Source: Massospora cicadina
Lineage: Eukaryota > Entomophthoromycota > Entomophthoromycetes > Entomophthorales > Entomophthoraceae
NCBI GenBank assembly: GCA_022478985.1
Contig: JAKSZP010006626.1
Location: 62,001-126,000 of the forward strand
DNA length: 64,000 bases
Reading direction: 5' to 3'
Part shown: positions 1 to 10,640 of the stretch, one piece after another
Position numbering within the stretch: the first letter of the stretch is position 1
How the letters are laid out: each line of letters opens with the position of its first letter
The notes under the pieces: model-generated
What the model was told of the DNA's origin: nothing
What the model saw: the letters and a program-made list of their open reading frames with translations, nothing else
Database searches by the model: none
Position numbers and translations under genes: made by a program

Positions 1-88
1 CCCAACCTTCCTCATTTTTCTGGATATTTCTTCAGTCGCAACAGAAACGTCTGAATCTTCCAATAAACAAAACTTCAATTTTTTCTTA

Positions 89-531
89 TTGCCTATGAAG
101 ATTAGTATTAGATCCCACCATGTCTCCTTTGAGGCCCTGATGGACACCGGAGCCACAGGTAATTTCATGAGCATCGAGTTAGCTCAACATTTAGATCTGG
201 ACATGGACAGGGGTCCATTGGTGATGGTGGCTTCTTCTCCCAGACATCATATATTGTCCATAGGCCAGTACCTTTTTCAGTACATCAGTTTAGCTTCTAG
301 AATAAATTTTCTGCCATTCCAAACTTGGTTTTTCAAGTGATCTTAGGAGTGGGATGGTGGCGCTGGCAACATGTAAAGATCCACCTGGGGTCTAACATTC
401 TGTCATTCGTTAATGATCAACTGGAAGGTGAATTTCCTCTGATTGACACTCTTAAGAAAACTCAAGGTCGCAGCTCTATCACTTCCCTCATCTCCCCTGC
501 GGGCATACCATCCAATTTTCCAGAAATCTAA
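89..531 (+). pseudogene. pol: Element A aspartic protease, frameshifted
   Basis: The first frame (89-340) holds ALMDTGATGNFMS, the D-T-G-A active site of a retroviral-type aspartic protease that would cut Gag-Pol. A second frame (325-531) carries on the domain with VILGVGWWRWQHVKI and a following SNILSFVND, matching the usual ILG...W end of gypsy proteases. A frameshift near 325-340 therefore splits the domain. The catalytic Asp is still present. The gag part upstream is outside the window or too decayed to read. Confidence 0.8.
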
Positions 532-549
532 TGTGCTATCGAAGTATAT

Positions 550-1458
550 TTGAAATTTGAAAAGGTTGATTGTCTGCCTCTTCACACAAGTTTCAACTTG
601 GGATTTTTAAAACAGTGGAGTTGTTGAATATCAAATGTCCGTTGTACCCCCATACAGCAGAGGAGGAGGTTGCGCTCAACACTTGGTTGGATGATATGTT
701 GAGAAAAGTGTAATTGTTTAAGAAACATCACCATTCACATCTCCCATAATCTTCTCTAAAAAGCTGATGATTCCCTCCATCCTTGCATGGATTATGAATA
801 TCTAAACAAAATATCGGTTCATGATCCCTACCCCCTGCCTTTGGAGCAGATGATAAGCCAAGAAATTTCTTAATCCGATGTGTTCTCCAAGCTGGATCTC
901 ATCAACGCCTTTAACCAGATTTGGGTTATAAAAGGGCAAGAATGACTAAAAGCGATCCAGATGAAGCAAGGCATTTTTCAATTCCGCGTAATGCCCTTTG
1001 GGATGAAAAATGCTCCTGCTACATTTCAACATATGATCAACAGTGTACTGGGTGAACTCCAGTTTACTTGCGCGGTCGCATATATCAATGAAAAACTGGT
1101 TCACTCCTCAACTCCTGAACAACATGCTATTGACTTGGAAGCAGTCGTGGCCGCCTTGCATAAGGCAGGCTTATTCATTAACCCTTCCAAATGTGAGTTC
1201 TATAAGGACGAAGTTACCTTCACTGGGAACCTTATCTTCAAAGATGGCTACGCGATTCCTCCCAATAAGTTGTTCACTATTGAGAATGGCCAACCCAACA
1301 ACACAGAAACAATTATGGAGTTTCTTGGGAACCATCATTTACTTATAAAACTTTTCAGCAGCTCTTTCCCGGCTTGCTGCCCCAAACCACCCCCTCACAG
1401 ACAAGAATGTGATATTTTGTTTGGACGCCCAAATGCCAGCAGGCATTTAAATTGTTAA
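550..1458 (+). pseudogene. pol: Element A reverse transcriptase, catalytic box lost
   Basis: Gypsy RT motifs run in order: CMDYEYLNKISVHDPYPLP (R-x-DYR-LN-like), DVFSKLDLINAFNQI (motif A, Asp kept), GIFQFRVMPFGMKNAPATFQ (F-x-x-MPFG-x-NAPATFQ), then AVAYINEKLVHSS where Y-[LV]-D-D-I-L-[IV]-[FY]-S is expected. Both catalytic aspartates of that box are gone (N and E). GAT to AAT in an ATCGAT context would fit CpG decay. Stops occur upstream of 961. The C-terminal part (PSKCEFYKDEVTFTGNLI) is intact up to about 1260, and the frame drifts afterwards. Confidence 0.85.
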
Positions 1459-1483
1459 AGCGACGTTTTTATCTCCTCCTGTC

Positions 1484-1800
1484 TTGAAACATGCAGATCC
1501 CACTAATTCATATATTGTTGCATGTGATGCCTCCTTGGTGGCAGTGGGGGACGTGCTACTCCTAGAGCACAATGGCCAGAAACATCTGGTCGCCTATTTC
1601 TCCAGAAAGTTTAACTCTACTGATCAGTCTTGGGCGATCTATGACAAGGAGTTGGCAGCCATAGCATGGGCATTAACTCATTGAAGGTATCTTTTACAAG
1701 TTGCTCAACATGAGTTGACATTCAGTATGGATTACCAGGCTCACTTATATTTCCGTAAACCCCCAAAAGTTGGCGCACTAACAAGCATGAACCTATCAGG
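1484..1800 (+). pseudogene. pol: Element A RNase H
   Basis: Residues YIVACDASLVAVGDVLL, followed by LVAYFSRKFNSTDQSWAIYD and KELAAIAWALTH, match the RNase H domain of gypsy Pol (D-A-S-x-x-x-x-G, then Y-x-x-x-x-x-E-L-x-A-I-x-x-x-L). The frame stops at 1684 where an Arg codon is expected, and decayed sequence continues to about 1800. It would have removed the RNA strand during reverse transcription. Confidence 0.8.
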
Positions 1801-2139
1801 ACTTGTGCAGTTTCAATTTCAAATATTATTTTTTAAAAGGTGAACTTAATATACTCCCCAATTTTCTCAGCTGAGTCCCGCCCACTGTCCCTTGGACCCG
1901 GAGGAAGTGGACCTCATTATTGTGATTCCTGCTTCTTAAATCCTGTCAATTGTTCCCCCTGTTATCTTCTCAATCACTCTGGCCCTGACACCCTGCTAGT
2001 CACTCAGGTCTTAGCTGGTCAAATGGCATGCCCTGAGAGCGTGGAGTTGTTTGAGCCATTGTCCCACCAAAATTTATAAACACTCTCTATACTCTGTAGG
2101 AGGGTCTTATTTATTTTTGGTCACAAATTTGGGTTTCCC

Positions 2140-2950
2140 TCCCTTCAGAACCGAGGTATTTTGCACACATCATGATCCTCCCACAGTTGGGCATCCAGAA
2201 AAATAAGAAATACATTGGCTTGATCAAGTGGACCTACAAATGGGAGAGTTTAAATAAGGATTTTCTGGCCTGGATTGCCGATTGCATTACTTGTGCTCAA
2301 GCTAAGTCAGATCACTCTGGTAGAAACGGGATTCTACACCCCTTACAGCAGGTGGAGGGTCTATGAACATCGGTGTCCAAGGATTTTATTGTCAAAATCC
2401 ACTGCTCTAGAGGGTTTATGGCAGTGATGGTGGTGGATTGTTTCACTAAATTTTCCCTTTTTCCTTGTACTTCCATGATTACATCGGAGTAAACTGCTCG
2501 CCTCATTATGCGCCATGTGTTCTCAATGTTTGATCTCCCACAGGAGATCAATAATGACCATGGTTAACAGTTCACGGCGATCTTCTGGAGCAAATTTCTT
2601 ATATATTTTAAAAATCTCCCCCTGTTGCTCCATGGCCTATCATCCCCAGTCCAATGGATAGATTGAGCAGGTTAACCAAGTCCTTAAACAGTACCTGCGT
2701 TGCTATGCTGCAGCTGCACAGGACACCTGGGCTAACGACCTTCCACTGGCTCAATTTGCTTACAACAATGGGACTCACACTTCCATGGGATTTTCTTCCT
2801 ATGAAGCGAAGTTGGTCTATAACCCATTACTTTTTGGTTGGACCCTGCTTGCGGCCCAAGGTACAAGCTGCCGCGGATCATGCTGAACATATTAGATCAA
2901 CTCAATCCGTAGTGTGGAAATACCTCACCAAAAGCTATTGATGACTACAA
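2140..2950 (+). pseudogene. pol: Element A integrase, zinc finger and core
   Basis: An HHCC zinc-binding region is visible around 2150-2310 (HDPPTVGHP, then DCITCAQAKSDHSGRNG with both Cys). The catalytic core follows in alternating frames: KDF and VMVVDCFTKFSLFP (first Asp kept), then IINNDHG where SDRG is expected (second Asp apparently Asn), and AYHPQSNG*IEQVNQVL (Glu kept, with a stop before it). DLPLAQFAYNNGTHTSMGF marks the end of the core. Frameshifts occur near 2366, 2550 and 2650. Confidence 0.8.
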
Positions 2951-2989
2951 GCGGTCTTCAGATTGTAAGCAACTTCCAGGTCATGACAT

Positions 2990-3420
2990 AACGGTGGGCT
3001 CCTATGTTATGCTCAATACACGTCATTTATGAATGCAAATCCCCTCCCATAAGTTTGCAAGTAAGCGTTTGGGCCCCCATTTGGTAGAGGAAGCCTTGAA
3101 CAATGGTGCGTTCCATTTAAAGCTTCCAGCTCATTGGAAACAGCACCCCATCTTCCACGTCTATCAGTTATCTCCCTTTAAGGGCACAGTTCCCATGGAA
3201 CCTGAGCCAATTATCATCAAAAATGTGGAAGAGGCTGAAGTGGAGAATGTTATGGCTTCCCATAAGTCCCATTGGTCCGTTCAATATCTCATGGCTTTAA
3301 AAGGGTATTTGGCTTACAAGAACAGTTGGGTCAAGGCTCTCAATTGTTCCAACTGTATGTAACTTGTTGAAGCGTTCCACAAATTCCACCCCAAAGCTCC
3401 CCGCCACCCCAAAAAATCAT
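2990..3420 (+). pseudogene. pol: Element A integrase C-terminus with chromodomain
   Basis: Frame 3033-3362 starts with the gypsy integrase C-terminal block (KRLGPHLVEEALNNGAFHLKLP, then HPIFHVYQLSPFKG) and goes on to SVQYLMALKGYLAYKNSWVK, which matches the chromodomain core (L-V-K-W-K-G-Y-x-x-x-x-N-[ST]-W-E). After a stop at 3360 the helix LVEAFHKFHPK follows. Chromodomains of this kind direct integration to heterochromatin in chromoviruses; that is known of the family and is inferred here. Two of the aromatic cage positions look changed (LKGY for WKGY). Confidence 0.8.
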
Positions 3421-3813
3421 GACTGTAATGACAATCAAGTTACCCAAGGCGCACAAGAATGTGGCCCTCATGCAGTTTCCCAGTGGTGGTGCCCTTCCTT
3501 TGGAAAAAGGAAAGGGTAATGTAAGTCCTGGGGAATGTCCCCTGTGCATTGATTGAGCTCTTTTCCCATTCCCAAGTAAGAAGGTATCAAAGAGGGTGGC
3601 TGCACCCCTTGTTACCCAGAGTGACCTCGCCCACATGGTAGATGAGTGCTGGGTAACAGCGCTCCCACTTTAGATCACTCCCCCAGTGCCCACACTCACC
3701 TCAGCAGAACTAGTACATCTAATCAGGGAAATTTGTGCTAAGATCACTGAAATGAAATTAATCCAAAATCGAGTGGTAATAAGCCTGATGATTAGATCCC
3801 ATATATTTGAAAA
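3421..3813 (+). other. Unassigned sequence between element A and element B
   Basis: A plus-strand frame with few stops reads LTSAELVHLIREICAKITEM near 3695-3760 and looks protein-like, but I do not recognise it. It may be the 3' tail of element A or another repeat. The same stretch resumes at 13352 behind element B, as the target duplication shows, and reaches LINE-1c at 13433. Confidence 0.35.
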
Positions 3814-3818
3814 GGGAC
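3814..3818. repeat. Target site duplication of element B, left
   Basis: GGGAC directly precedes the 5' LTR and matches 13347-13351 exactly. Five bases is the usual duplication for Ty3/gypsy integrases. Confidence 0.9.
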
Positions 3819-4957
3819 CGTTGGGATTTTTGCCCATATCCCCAGCCTACTAGATTACCTGGTGTCACTAGAATAAAATCCTAAGGCGAATTGAATCAGA
3901 TATCAGTTGGCCTGAGTTTAGGAGGAAATACGTTCAGGGGATTTTGGGATATTCACCTGGTCATATCAATTGTGGGATTGATCCAATTGAATAACTAATA
4001 TCTCATTAAGCGGAGTGGCCAATGAAATAAGGGAATCTGATAGTGATATAATATCAGGTGTACCAATTGGGATTGGGTGGGTTTCATCACCAACTGATTA
4101 AGAATGAATAGTGAGTTGCAAGCTGAGTGATGCCACATGCAACTAGCGAATTGATCAATTGGTGAAGTGACCTGCCATGATGGGTAAAAAGTCCCATTAC
4201 TAAGCAGGTTACTAGCCAATTATAGTTGGTTTTCTTGGATTGAGATGAAAACGTTAGGGACACTTTTTACGACTCTTTCTGTTTACATGTCTTAAAGATA
4301 TCCAATGATGGAATCCTAGCCAGGATGGGAAGATCATCACTGCTAAATGAGAAAGGGTGATTCAATGGCAACAGCTGCATATCATCAAAGAGGTGTTAAA
4401 TAAGGAATAGATAGCCGAATCCCCTACTATATAATTCCCCAGGCTTCACTATAATAAAAAACACATTAAAAACAAGCATATAGTAAAACAATATTATTAG
4501 TATTATTATTGATTTGGTGTTTAGTTAGACTATCAGCATCCATTGTGATGTTCCATCTCAAGGATTATATTGCAGAAGGCAATAAATGAAGAGTCTCAGA
4601 GAGAAGAGTAGAGATCCAAGCGGGGATCTAGAATTGAAGGGAACCACAATCAGGGATAGCTGCCGACTGCGTGTTGGACTGAAAGAGACTGTCACCAGGG
4701 TATCTGGTTTTAGATTGGGTGGACAGGAATATAGGGAATGAATCCCTATGAGTATGGCTTATAGAGTATTTAGTTGGAAGTAATGGCCGAAGCATTGGGA
4801 CTAATAATAGTTCAAACTCAACTACAGATAATATTTTCCATACTATTATCAGACAATACATTCTATACAACACGAAGTGCAAAAGAAAATTGAACCTGTG
4901 CAGTAAAAAAGTTACTGGTTTAACAACTGATACTCAATCCTTAAGTAATTTTTAACA
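3819..4957 (+). repeat. 5' LTR of element B
   Basis: It aligns along its whole length with 12204-13346. It starts CGTTGGGATTTTTGCCC (the 3' copy starts TGTTGGG) and ends TTTTTAACA. It contains a TATA-like box (4428-4434) and the core block that other LTRs in the window share (4355-4380). The changed first base (T to C) shows decay at the very end. Confidence 0.93.
4428..4434 (+). promoter_or_regulatory. TATA-like box in the 5' LTR of element B
   Basis: TATATAA lies in the block CCCCTACTATATAATTCCCC and is kept in the 3' LTR at 12817-12823. LTRs of elements D and J have a TATA-like box at the matching place (39931-39940, 55331-55340, 26906-26911 on the minus strand). It probably set the ancestral transcription start; this is inferred from position and conservation. 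Confidence 0.55.
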
Positions 4958-4960
4958 AGT

Positions 4961-4979
4961 AAGTGCGCACTACAGTGGT
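4961..4979 (+). promoter_or_regulatory. Primer binding site of element B, decayed
   Basis: AAGTGCGCACTACAGTGGT lies 3 bases after the 5' LTR. It lines up with TGGTGCTCACTATAGGGG of element D and the matching site of element J, so it is a mutated tRNA primer binding site. The 5' TGG that would pair with the tRNA CCA end has become AAG. Confidence 0.7.
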
Positions 4980-5029
4980 AGTTGAATAAAAGAATCTATT
5001 GTTATGTCATATAAAGAAAAAAACGCAAG

Positions 5030-6250
5030 TTGTGGACCAAGATCGCCACTGTGAATCAAAATTTCTTAAACTCAGTGGACCATCAGGAGTTCGCGGCCTT
5101 GGAAGAGCGAGTCACCAAGGTGGAAGAAGGAGTAGAAAATGTAGCCAACTTTGAGAATAAGTTACTTGGCAAAGTAATCTCGTTAAAGAAGAAAGAAGGA
5201 GACCTCATTTGAGAGGTCCTATTTCTGAAAACAGACTGAGAAGTGGATCTCATTCATTTAAGAAAGTTTGCTGTGGATGTTGAGAAATTGATAAAAGAAG
5301 TAGAGGACTTGAAAGCCCACAGATGTGCATGTGAGCCAAATATGGCCAGCGATGACAAAGAGAAGTCCTCGCATGATACATGGGAAGTCAAATACCCCAA
5401 GAGATATGCCTCCTGCCTTTAATGCCATTTCAGAAATGACGCCTGAAGACACTCCACAAGTTAGCCGAGTAGCCAAACCAAGAGAATTAGCCCATAATGA
5501 CTCAGAGGAATTTAGGGCAAAAATGAAATTGACAACCTTCCATTGGGTAAAGCCCCATCATTTTTCTGATTTTTTGACATGACTATGAATGGATACGGGG
5601 ATCACCAAAAGGTATTGACAGTCATGAACTGCCTGGACACTGACTTTCAGAACCTAATGTTACCCCACTTGGAGGGGGACAGCTGGTCGTATGCTGAGGC
5701 AAAGGCGGCCATAATGAAGGAGTTTTGGAGTCCAACCCGCATGTAAAAATGCAAGCAAGAATTTACGGGAATTCAATTCCATAAAGACGAGTCTCTTGGT
5801 AGCTTTTGCAGATTGATTTTACCAGGAGTCGCAGATCCTGGCTGGAGCGAAAGTGTTAGATGACTTTGATGTGAGAATAGCTTTGCAAGCAGTCCTTTGG
5901 CCCAATGTGATTTGCATCAAATGATATCTTCTGTCTTTGAGACGGAGATAACTACCTTGCAAATGTTAGAAAACCTGAAGATTTTGGGAGTGACATTTGA
6001 TGCCTCAAATATAAGCTTCAAGTCTAATCCAGTCAAAAATCTGAATTTCATGAAGGGAAGTGAAGGCGCTAATGAGGATACCAACTGAACTGTGCTGGTT
6101 AGAAACCCAAAAAATTCAGATGGTTAAACAAGAAAAAGAAGGTCTGCTTTCAGTGTGGCAGAAAAAGACATTTCGCTGCACACTGAAAAAATCTGAAGGA
6201 TCAAATTAACGTGGTTCAGGACAGAAATCAGCAGTAGCCAAAGATTCTGG
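5030..6250 (+). pseudogene. gag: Element B gag with CCHC zinc knuckle, decayed
   Basis: The N-terminal part (5030-5212 and on) reads as a charged coiled coil (FAALEERVTKVEEGVENV, then LIKEVEDLKAHRC). A capsid-like part follows in shifted frames (LTTFHWVKPHHFSDFLT, then VLTVMNCLDTDFQNLMLP; SYAEAKAAIMKEFWSPTR). At 6145-6186 the nucleocapsid knuckle CFQCGRKRHFAAH ends in a TGA stop where the last Cys of C-x2-C-x4-H-x4-C belongs. Lengths and order fit a fungal gypsy Gag that packages the RNA. At least three frameshifts and several stops disable it. Confidence 0.8.
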
Positions 6251-6689
6251 AAAAGGGGCCCGCTTCTAGACAAGGAATAGTCTAGAGCAGTGGAGAAACC
6301 TGTTCCTCCCAATATCATGAATAAAGAGATAGACACTAGAGATTTGTTTGTAGATGACAAGTAGGATGAGCTATACCAATTGGTCAACATTAATACAAAT
6401 GCCGTGACCAGAGCTAGGCGAAGAAGATTGACCCCAAGATAATTCAGGAAGTTAGGCCATACACCTGACAACTGGCGGAGAAGATTTGGAAAGCTGAATT
6501 TCTGGTGGGTTCCCAGATGTTCATTTAGATGAGGCCAATCTGTCAATCCCCCTTGGTCAATAAAGGAATAATTTCCTGTATTTTTTGGCGCAAATTATTC
6601 ATACCCTAGATTCAGCTAATAACGCTACTATTCACTCAGTAAAAACTATATTGCAATACTCAGAGTTTACATAACTAGATAAACAAGTG

Positions 6690-7048
6690 AATTGAGTGAG
6701 GATGAGGGCTATAGTTGACAGCGGAGCGCCCATCAATACTGTTTGACCAAGTTGGTGAAAAGGATGAAGATCTCCCCAGACTTGGAATACAAAAGAGAAT
6801 ATGGAACAGCTGGGCTGAACACCACCATTTCCTGTGGATTGTATAGTGCGATGCCACTAAAATTTTGGTTATTTGTGGTATTTGCGCCAGCAATAGTTTT
6901 GGAAAACCAAAACTTTAATATCCAGATCAGAATTGAGCTTCTTCAGAAGTACAGAGTTAAATGTAACTTAAAGGATAATACGTTGACCATCCTGTGTCAG
7001 ACGTTACCATTGGTATACCAGAAAAATGGTGAGGCTCGATTAAATTGA
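6690..7048 (+). pseudogene. pol: Element B aspartic protease, frameshifted
   Basis: MRAIVDSGAPINTV holds the active site D-S-G-A at 6717-6728. The reading frame then meets a stop and shifts at about 6743 to TKLVKRMKISPDLEYKREYG and TTISCGLYSAMPLKFWLFVV, ending with DNTLTIL. Length and motif order fit the protease of this gypsy family, and the same layout is seen in elements E, H, I, J and M. The catalytic Asp is still encoded. Confidence 0.8.
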
Positions 7049-7479
7049 AGAAGCAACTTTATTAATTTGATATACAATGAAGGCATTGTACTGATTCAAT
7101 ACCAATTAGTTGGTAGGAAGCGACAAGAGATGCCGGTGGAAATCCTAGAAAAATTGGGGAATTCCATTAAGGATCAAGAAGGTAAGGACCATACTGTCTG
7201 GATCATAGATAATAGTCGACACAGGGCTGACTTTGGAGATTTTGGAGCTATTGTTTGGAGAAGTTGGAAGCCCCTGGAAGAAGTACAGAATGGAGCCATG
7301 AGTGGCTCCCATGGTAGTAATTCTGGTCCCTGGAGAAATATGAGTTCTCTTGGCAAATTTGAGCAAAAACCCAATGAAGATCAAGATAAATCAAGATCAT
7401 CGCATATATTTATTTTGATCCAAAAAGCAGAATTGAGACAATTTAGACAATTTTGGGTCTCTCAATGAAATAATATTAC

Positions 7480-8540
7480 CGGCCAGGGCAGGCAAAAGCA
7501 TCAACCTATTGGTTGATTGAGGGCAGCTCGCTGATCTGCTGAAAGGGCAGCAGGAGGAGGTGCTTAAATTATTTGAGAACTATTAGGAAGTGTTCGCTCA
7601 GGATGACCACAATTTGGGATGTGCACGAGACATAATTCACAAGGTTGACACAGGGGGAAAATCTACCAATAAGGATGAGACCAATACAAAGAAAAAAAGC
7701 CACCGAAGTGATAGTGGAGGATGAGATCAGCAAGCTAGTGAAGCATGGGCTTCTAGTTCCATCATCAAGTCCATGGGCAAGTCAAATTCTGATCGTGAAG
7801 AAGAAGGATTGATTAAATTGGGTGGTAATTGACTATTGGAGGATGAAGAAAATTACAAAGAAGTATGTATTCCCTACCAAAAATTGACGATGCGCCTGGA
7901 TCAATTAAAGAAGATAAGTATTTCTTTGCAATGGATCTAATCTTGGGAAACTGGCAGATCGAGTTTCCAGAAGAAGACCAAAAAAATGTGCAATTATTAC
8001 TGCGTAGGGGTTATACCATCTGACGATGATGCCCCAGGGTCTTTGTAATGCACCCACGACATTTCAGAGGGATATGGACGCGATATTAAGCGACCTGAAG
8101 TTATTGTTCATCCTGGTATATCAGGATGATTTCAATGTTTTTAGTAGAACGTTTACTGATCACCTGCACCACTTGGAGGAAGTTTTAAGAGACTGTCCAA
8201 GGCTAACCTGAAGATCAAGCCAAGTAAGTACCACTTCTTCAAGAAAGAGTTGGAATAACTGAGATTTGTGGTCAACTCAAGTGGATTGCAGCTGCAAACC
8301 CAGAAGATAGCAGCTATAGAGCGCATGGCTGTGCCAAAAAGTGTCTGAGAAATCCAAGTATTCCTTGGATGGTTGGATACTACAGAAGATTTATTTGAGA
8401 CTTTGCCTAAATAGCTGAGCCTTTATTTCATTTATCAAAGGATCCAAAAAAAGGATTCGTATGGAATGATGAGTCCCAGGACTCCTTTGATGAGTTTTGC
8501 CGGTATATGATGAATTCGCTGATTCTGAAATAACTGAATT
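7480..8540 (+). pseudogene. pol: Element B reverse transcriptase
   Basis: The order of motifs is clear: EVLKLFENY*EVFAQDD upstream, EDEISKLVKHGLLVPSSSPWA, KKKD*LNWVVIDYWRMKK (where KKDG-x-W-x-x-V-DYR-x-LN is expected), FAMDLILGNWQIE (motif A, Asp kept), LTMMPQGLCNAPTTFQRDMD, and FILVYQDDFNVFS (Y-x-D-D kept, with Q at the second position). KPSKYHFFKKELE closes the palm-thumb part, then PKSV*EIQVFLGW. Several stops are TGA where Arg is expected and DYR reads DYW, both as CpG decay would give. Confidence 0.85.
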
Positions 8541-8925
8541 TTGATTGGGAATCTATAATAAAACCGATGCTTCATTGATTATAATTGTCTCCATACTGAG
8601 CCAAGTAGATGAACTTGGGGACAAGCATCCAGTGGTGTATGTGAGCCAGACACTCTTAGCCACTGAGAGGAACTACACTGTGACTGAGCGTGAATGCCTA
8701 GTGGTCATTTATGCATGTAAGCAGTTTTGGGTGTATGTCCACAGAATAGCCTTAAGGTGGTGATGGACCACTCTTTGCTGTATCAGCTGCACAATCTAAG
8801 TGAACTGGAAGGATGATTGGCCCAATGCGCACTTAAGCTTCAGGCTTAAAATTATGAGATAGTCCACAGAGTGGGGGCTTCTCACCAGAACGTGGATGGC
8901 TTATCGCGAAAACTAATGGTCCAGT
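8540..8925 (+). pseudogene. pol: Element B RNase H
   Basis: KTDASLIIIVSILSQVDELG, then HPVVYVSQTLLATERNYTVT and ERECLVVIYACKQFWVYVH, match the RNase H domain (TDAS, then Y-x-V-T-E-x-E-x-L-A). The tail VVMDHSLLYQLHNL followed by RVGASHQNVDGLSRK is the conserved end (T-D-H-x-x-L, then G-x-x-N-x-x-A-D-x-L-S-R). Stops and shifts occur at 8763 and nearby. Confidence 0.82.
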
Positions 8926-9069
8926 TGGTATACCCACAGGCGGATGAGCTATTACAGAGAATGGTTGAAGGAAGAATCAAGGACGAGCCTCAGAAAAATC
9001 CAAGGTGCACTTCAGAAAGCGATGGAAAACACAGAGACTATGGATGGACAAGTATTCAAGATGATTAAC

Positions 9070-9845
9070 AGGAAGTGCTATTATTCCCAAAACTGTTGGA
9101 AAGAGCAGCAATAGTACAAGAAGCTTACAAGGTTTTTGGACACAGAGTCCTGAGAAAAACAACTGACCATATTTGCCAGTATTATAACTGGTTATTGATT
9201 AACTACGATGTCACGAATCATCTGGCTTGTTGCGTGGAGTGTCATCTGCATAAACCACACAATAATATAACTGGATAATGACTGGTCCAACCTTGATTTG
9301 CTTGCACACGGTGTCCATCATGTGATGGGACCACTGGCGATGAGCACAGGGGGAGTCAAGTACATTATAGTAGCCATTGACCACCTGATGATATGAGTTA
9401 AAATGAAAGCCCTAACTAGAGTTGACACTACCAGTACTGCGAGATTAATCCTGGATCAAGTAGTATACTGGCATGGATGTCCGCCAGTCCCACTGAGCAA
9501 AACTGGGACCAACTTCACATCTCATGTGATCCTGAGGCTAAATGAAGTACTGGGGATCTGAGGAGTTGTGTCAGTACCATACTGCCTAGAGACGAATGGA
9601 CTGGCAGATTGGGTCAATGTGATGCTGGTAGTGACGCTGAGGAAGCTAGTTGCAGGGAGAACTTCCGCGTGCGGAATGTACCTAAGTTTGGTGATATTCA
9701 TCTATAACATTAGTCATCATATGGCGATGGGAAAGGCACTGTTTGAATTACTATATGTGAGGAAGGCCGCTTTGCCACTGATATTATATTTGGTAGTAGA
9801 ACCTACGTCAGTAATGAGTACTAAGCAATACTTGAACTGACTAAC
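9070..9845 (+). pseudogene. pol: Element B integrase, zinc finger and core
   Basis: The zinc-binding part covers 9100-9280 (EAYKVFGHRVLRKTTDHICQ, then CCVECHLHKPHNN with the Cys pair). The core has GPLAMSTGGVKYIIVAIDHL (first catalytic Asp kept), then LSKTGTNFTSHVI where S-D-x-G-T-x-F is expected (second Asp replaced by Lys), then LETNGLADWVNVM where N-G-x-x-E-R-x-N is expected (Glu replaced by Asp, Arg by Trp). ISHHMAMGKALFELLYVRKA is the conserved downstream block. Two of the three D-D-E residues are therefore lost. Confidence 0.85.
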
Positions 9846-9949
9846 AAGCTTTTGATTGATATGCTTTTGAAAGCATTCAATACAACCTTTAAGAAAAGGA
9901 TATGAGTGAAATCTACGGATGACAAGAACTGACTGCTATTAGAAGAATA

Positions 9950-10229
9950 TTATATAGGAGAAAGAGTCGCCTATTGTGATATGCATGGTTTCAGATGAAG
10001 AAACAAATTGGATGCATTATGGATGGGTCCATTTGAAGTAATCGCCAAGATGGCGACCGATGCTTATTTCATCAAGATTCTCTTGGATGAAAAAGTCATA
10101 AATTGTATTTATGCTAAGTATCTAAAGCATTGGATCAAGGAAAAAAATAAAAGAGTTCCTAAAGGACCAATGAACCACGAAGTTGGTCATGTCCTAGTGA
10201 TTAGGTCAAGTCCAAAAATGGACCTCTGA
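9950..10229 (+). pseudogene. pol: Element B integrase C-terminus
   Basis: GPFEVIAKMATDAYFIKILL, then VINCIYAKYLKHWI, is the usual C-terminal block of gypsy integrase (x-GP-[FY]-x-V, then V-H-x-x-x-L-x). KEKNKRVPKGPMNHEVGHV follows and ends at 10229. The same tail, including the noncoding bases after it, recurs in element D at 53780-53960, which links the two elements as one family. No chromodomain is visible here, unlike element A. Confidence 0.75.
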
Positions 10230-10640
10230 ACCAATCTAGATGGTTAAGTCCGAAAAAAGGACCTCTGAACCATGGAATACTGGTAGATTTAAATACTAGG
10301 ACCCAGTTTTGTTGAAAAGATGGACATCTGAATTGAAATAAGGTCAAGTCCCATTAAAAAAGATAATAAAGATAAAAAATTGATAAAAGATATGGGAAAA
10401 AAGATTATAAATGCATTGATAAAAAAGCTGATATCTTTTTAGAAGATTTATTTTATTGATTGTCCTCTGTACGGGGGATTCTGCCTATGTTGCCTCTTGG
10501 GGGAGGGAGGATGGATTGCTGTAAGAATGAACAGCCTGTTGAAATTGATATGCAATCGGACACTTGTGAGGGTGAGACTGACCCAAAATCATGTTTATTG
10601 AGCAGATGCCAAGCCCTGAGAAAACGTAGCTAGGGGAAGG
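10230..10640 (+). other. A-rich spacer after element B pol
   Basis: Repeated short phrases such as GACCTCTGAACCA and GGTTAAGTCC, then an A-rich stretch (10370-10440), fill this part. The same phrases occur at 53880-54060 in element D. No reading frame of note was found. Confidence 0.5.

Larger units (their letters stand above)
1..3420 (+). mobile_element. Ty3/gypsy chromovirus element A, 3' part, decayed
   Basis: Protease, reverse transcriptase, RNase H, integrase and a C-terminal chromodomain follow one another on the plus strand in the order typical of Ty3/gypsy chromoviruses. The 5' LTR and most of gag must lie before base 1. Every domain is broken by stops and frameshifts. No 3' LTR could be recognised after the chromodomain, and the sequence after 3420 is cut at 3818 by element B. 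The order of domains is seen directly; assignment to chromoviruses rests on the chromodomain. Confidence 0.85.

Noticed and set aside
3340..3636. 98-codon minus-strand frame over the chromodomain end
   Set aside because: It is antisense to the integrase tail of element A and has no recognisable domain.
6124..6546. 140-codon minus-strand frame
   Set aside because: It lies opposite the gag knuckle of element B, which is clearly coding on the plus strand; no motif of its own.
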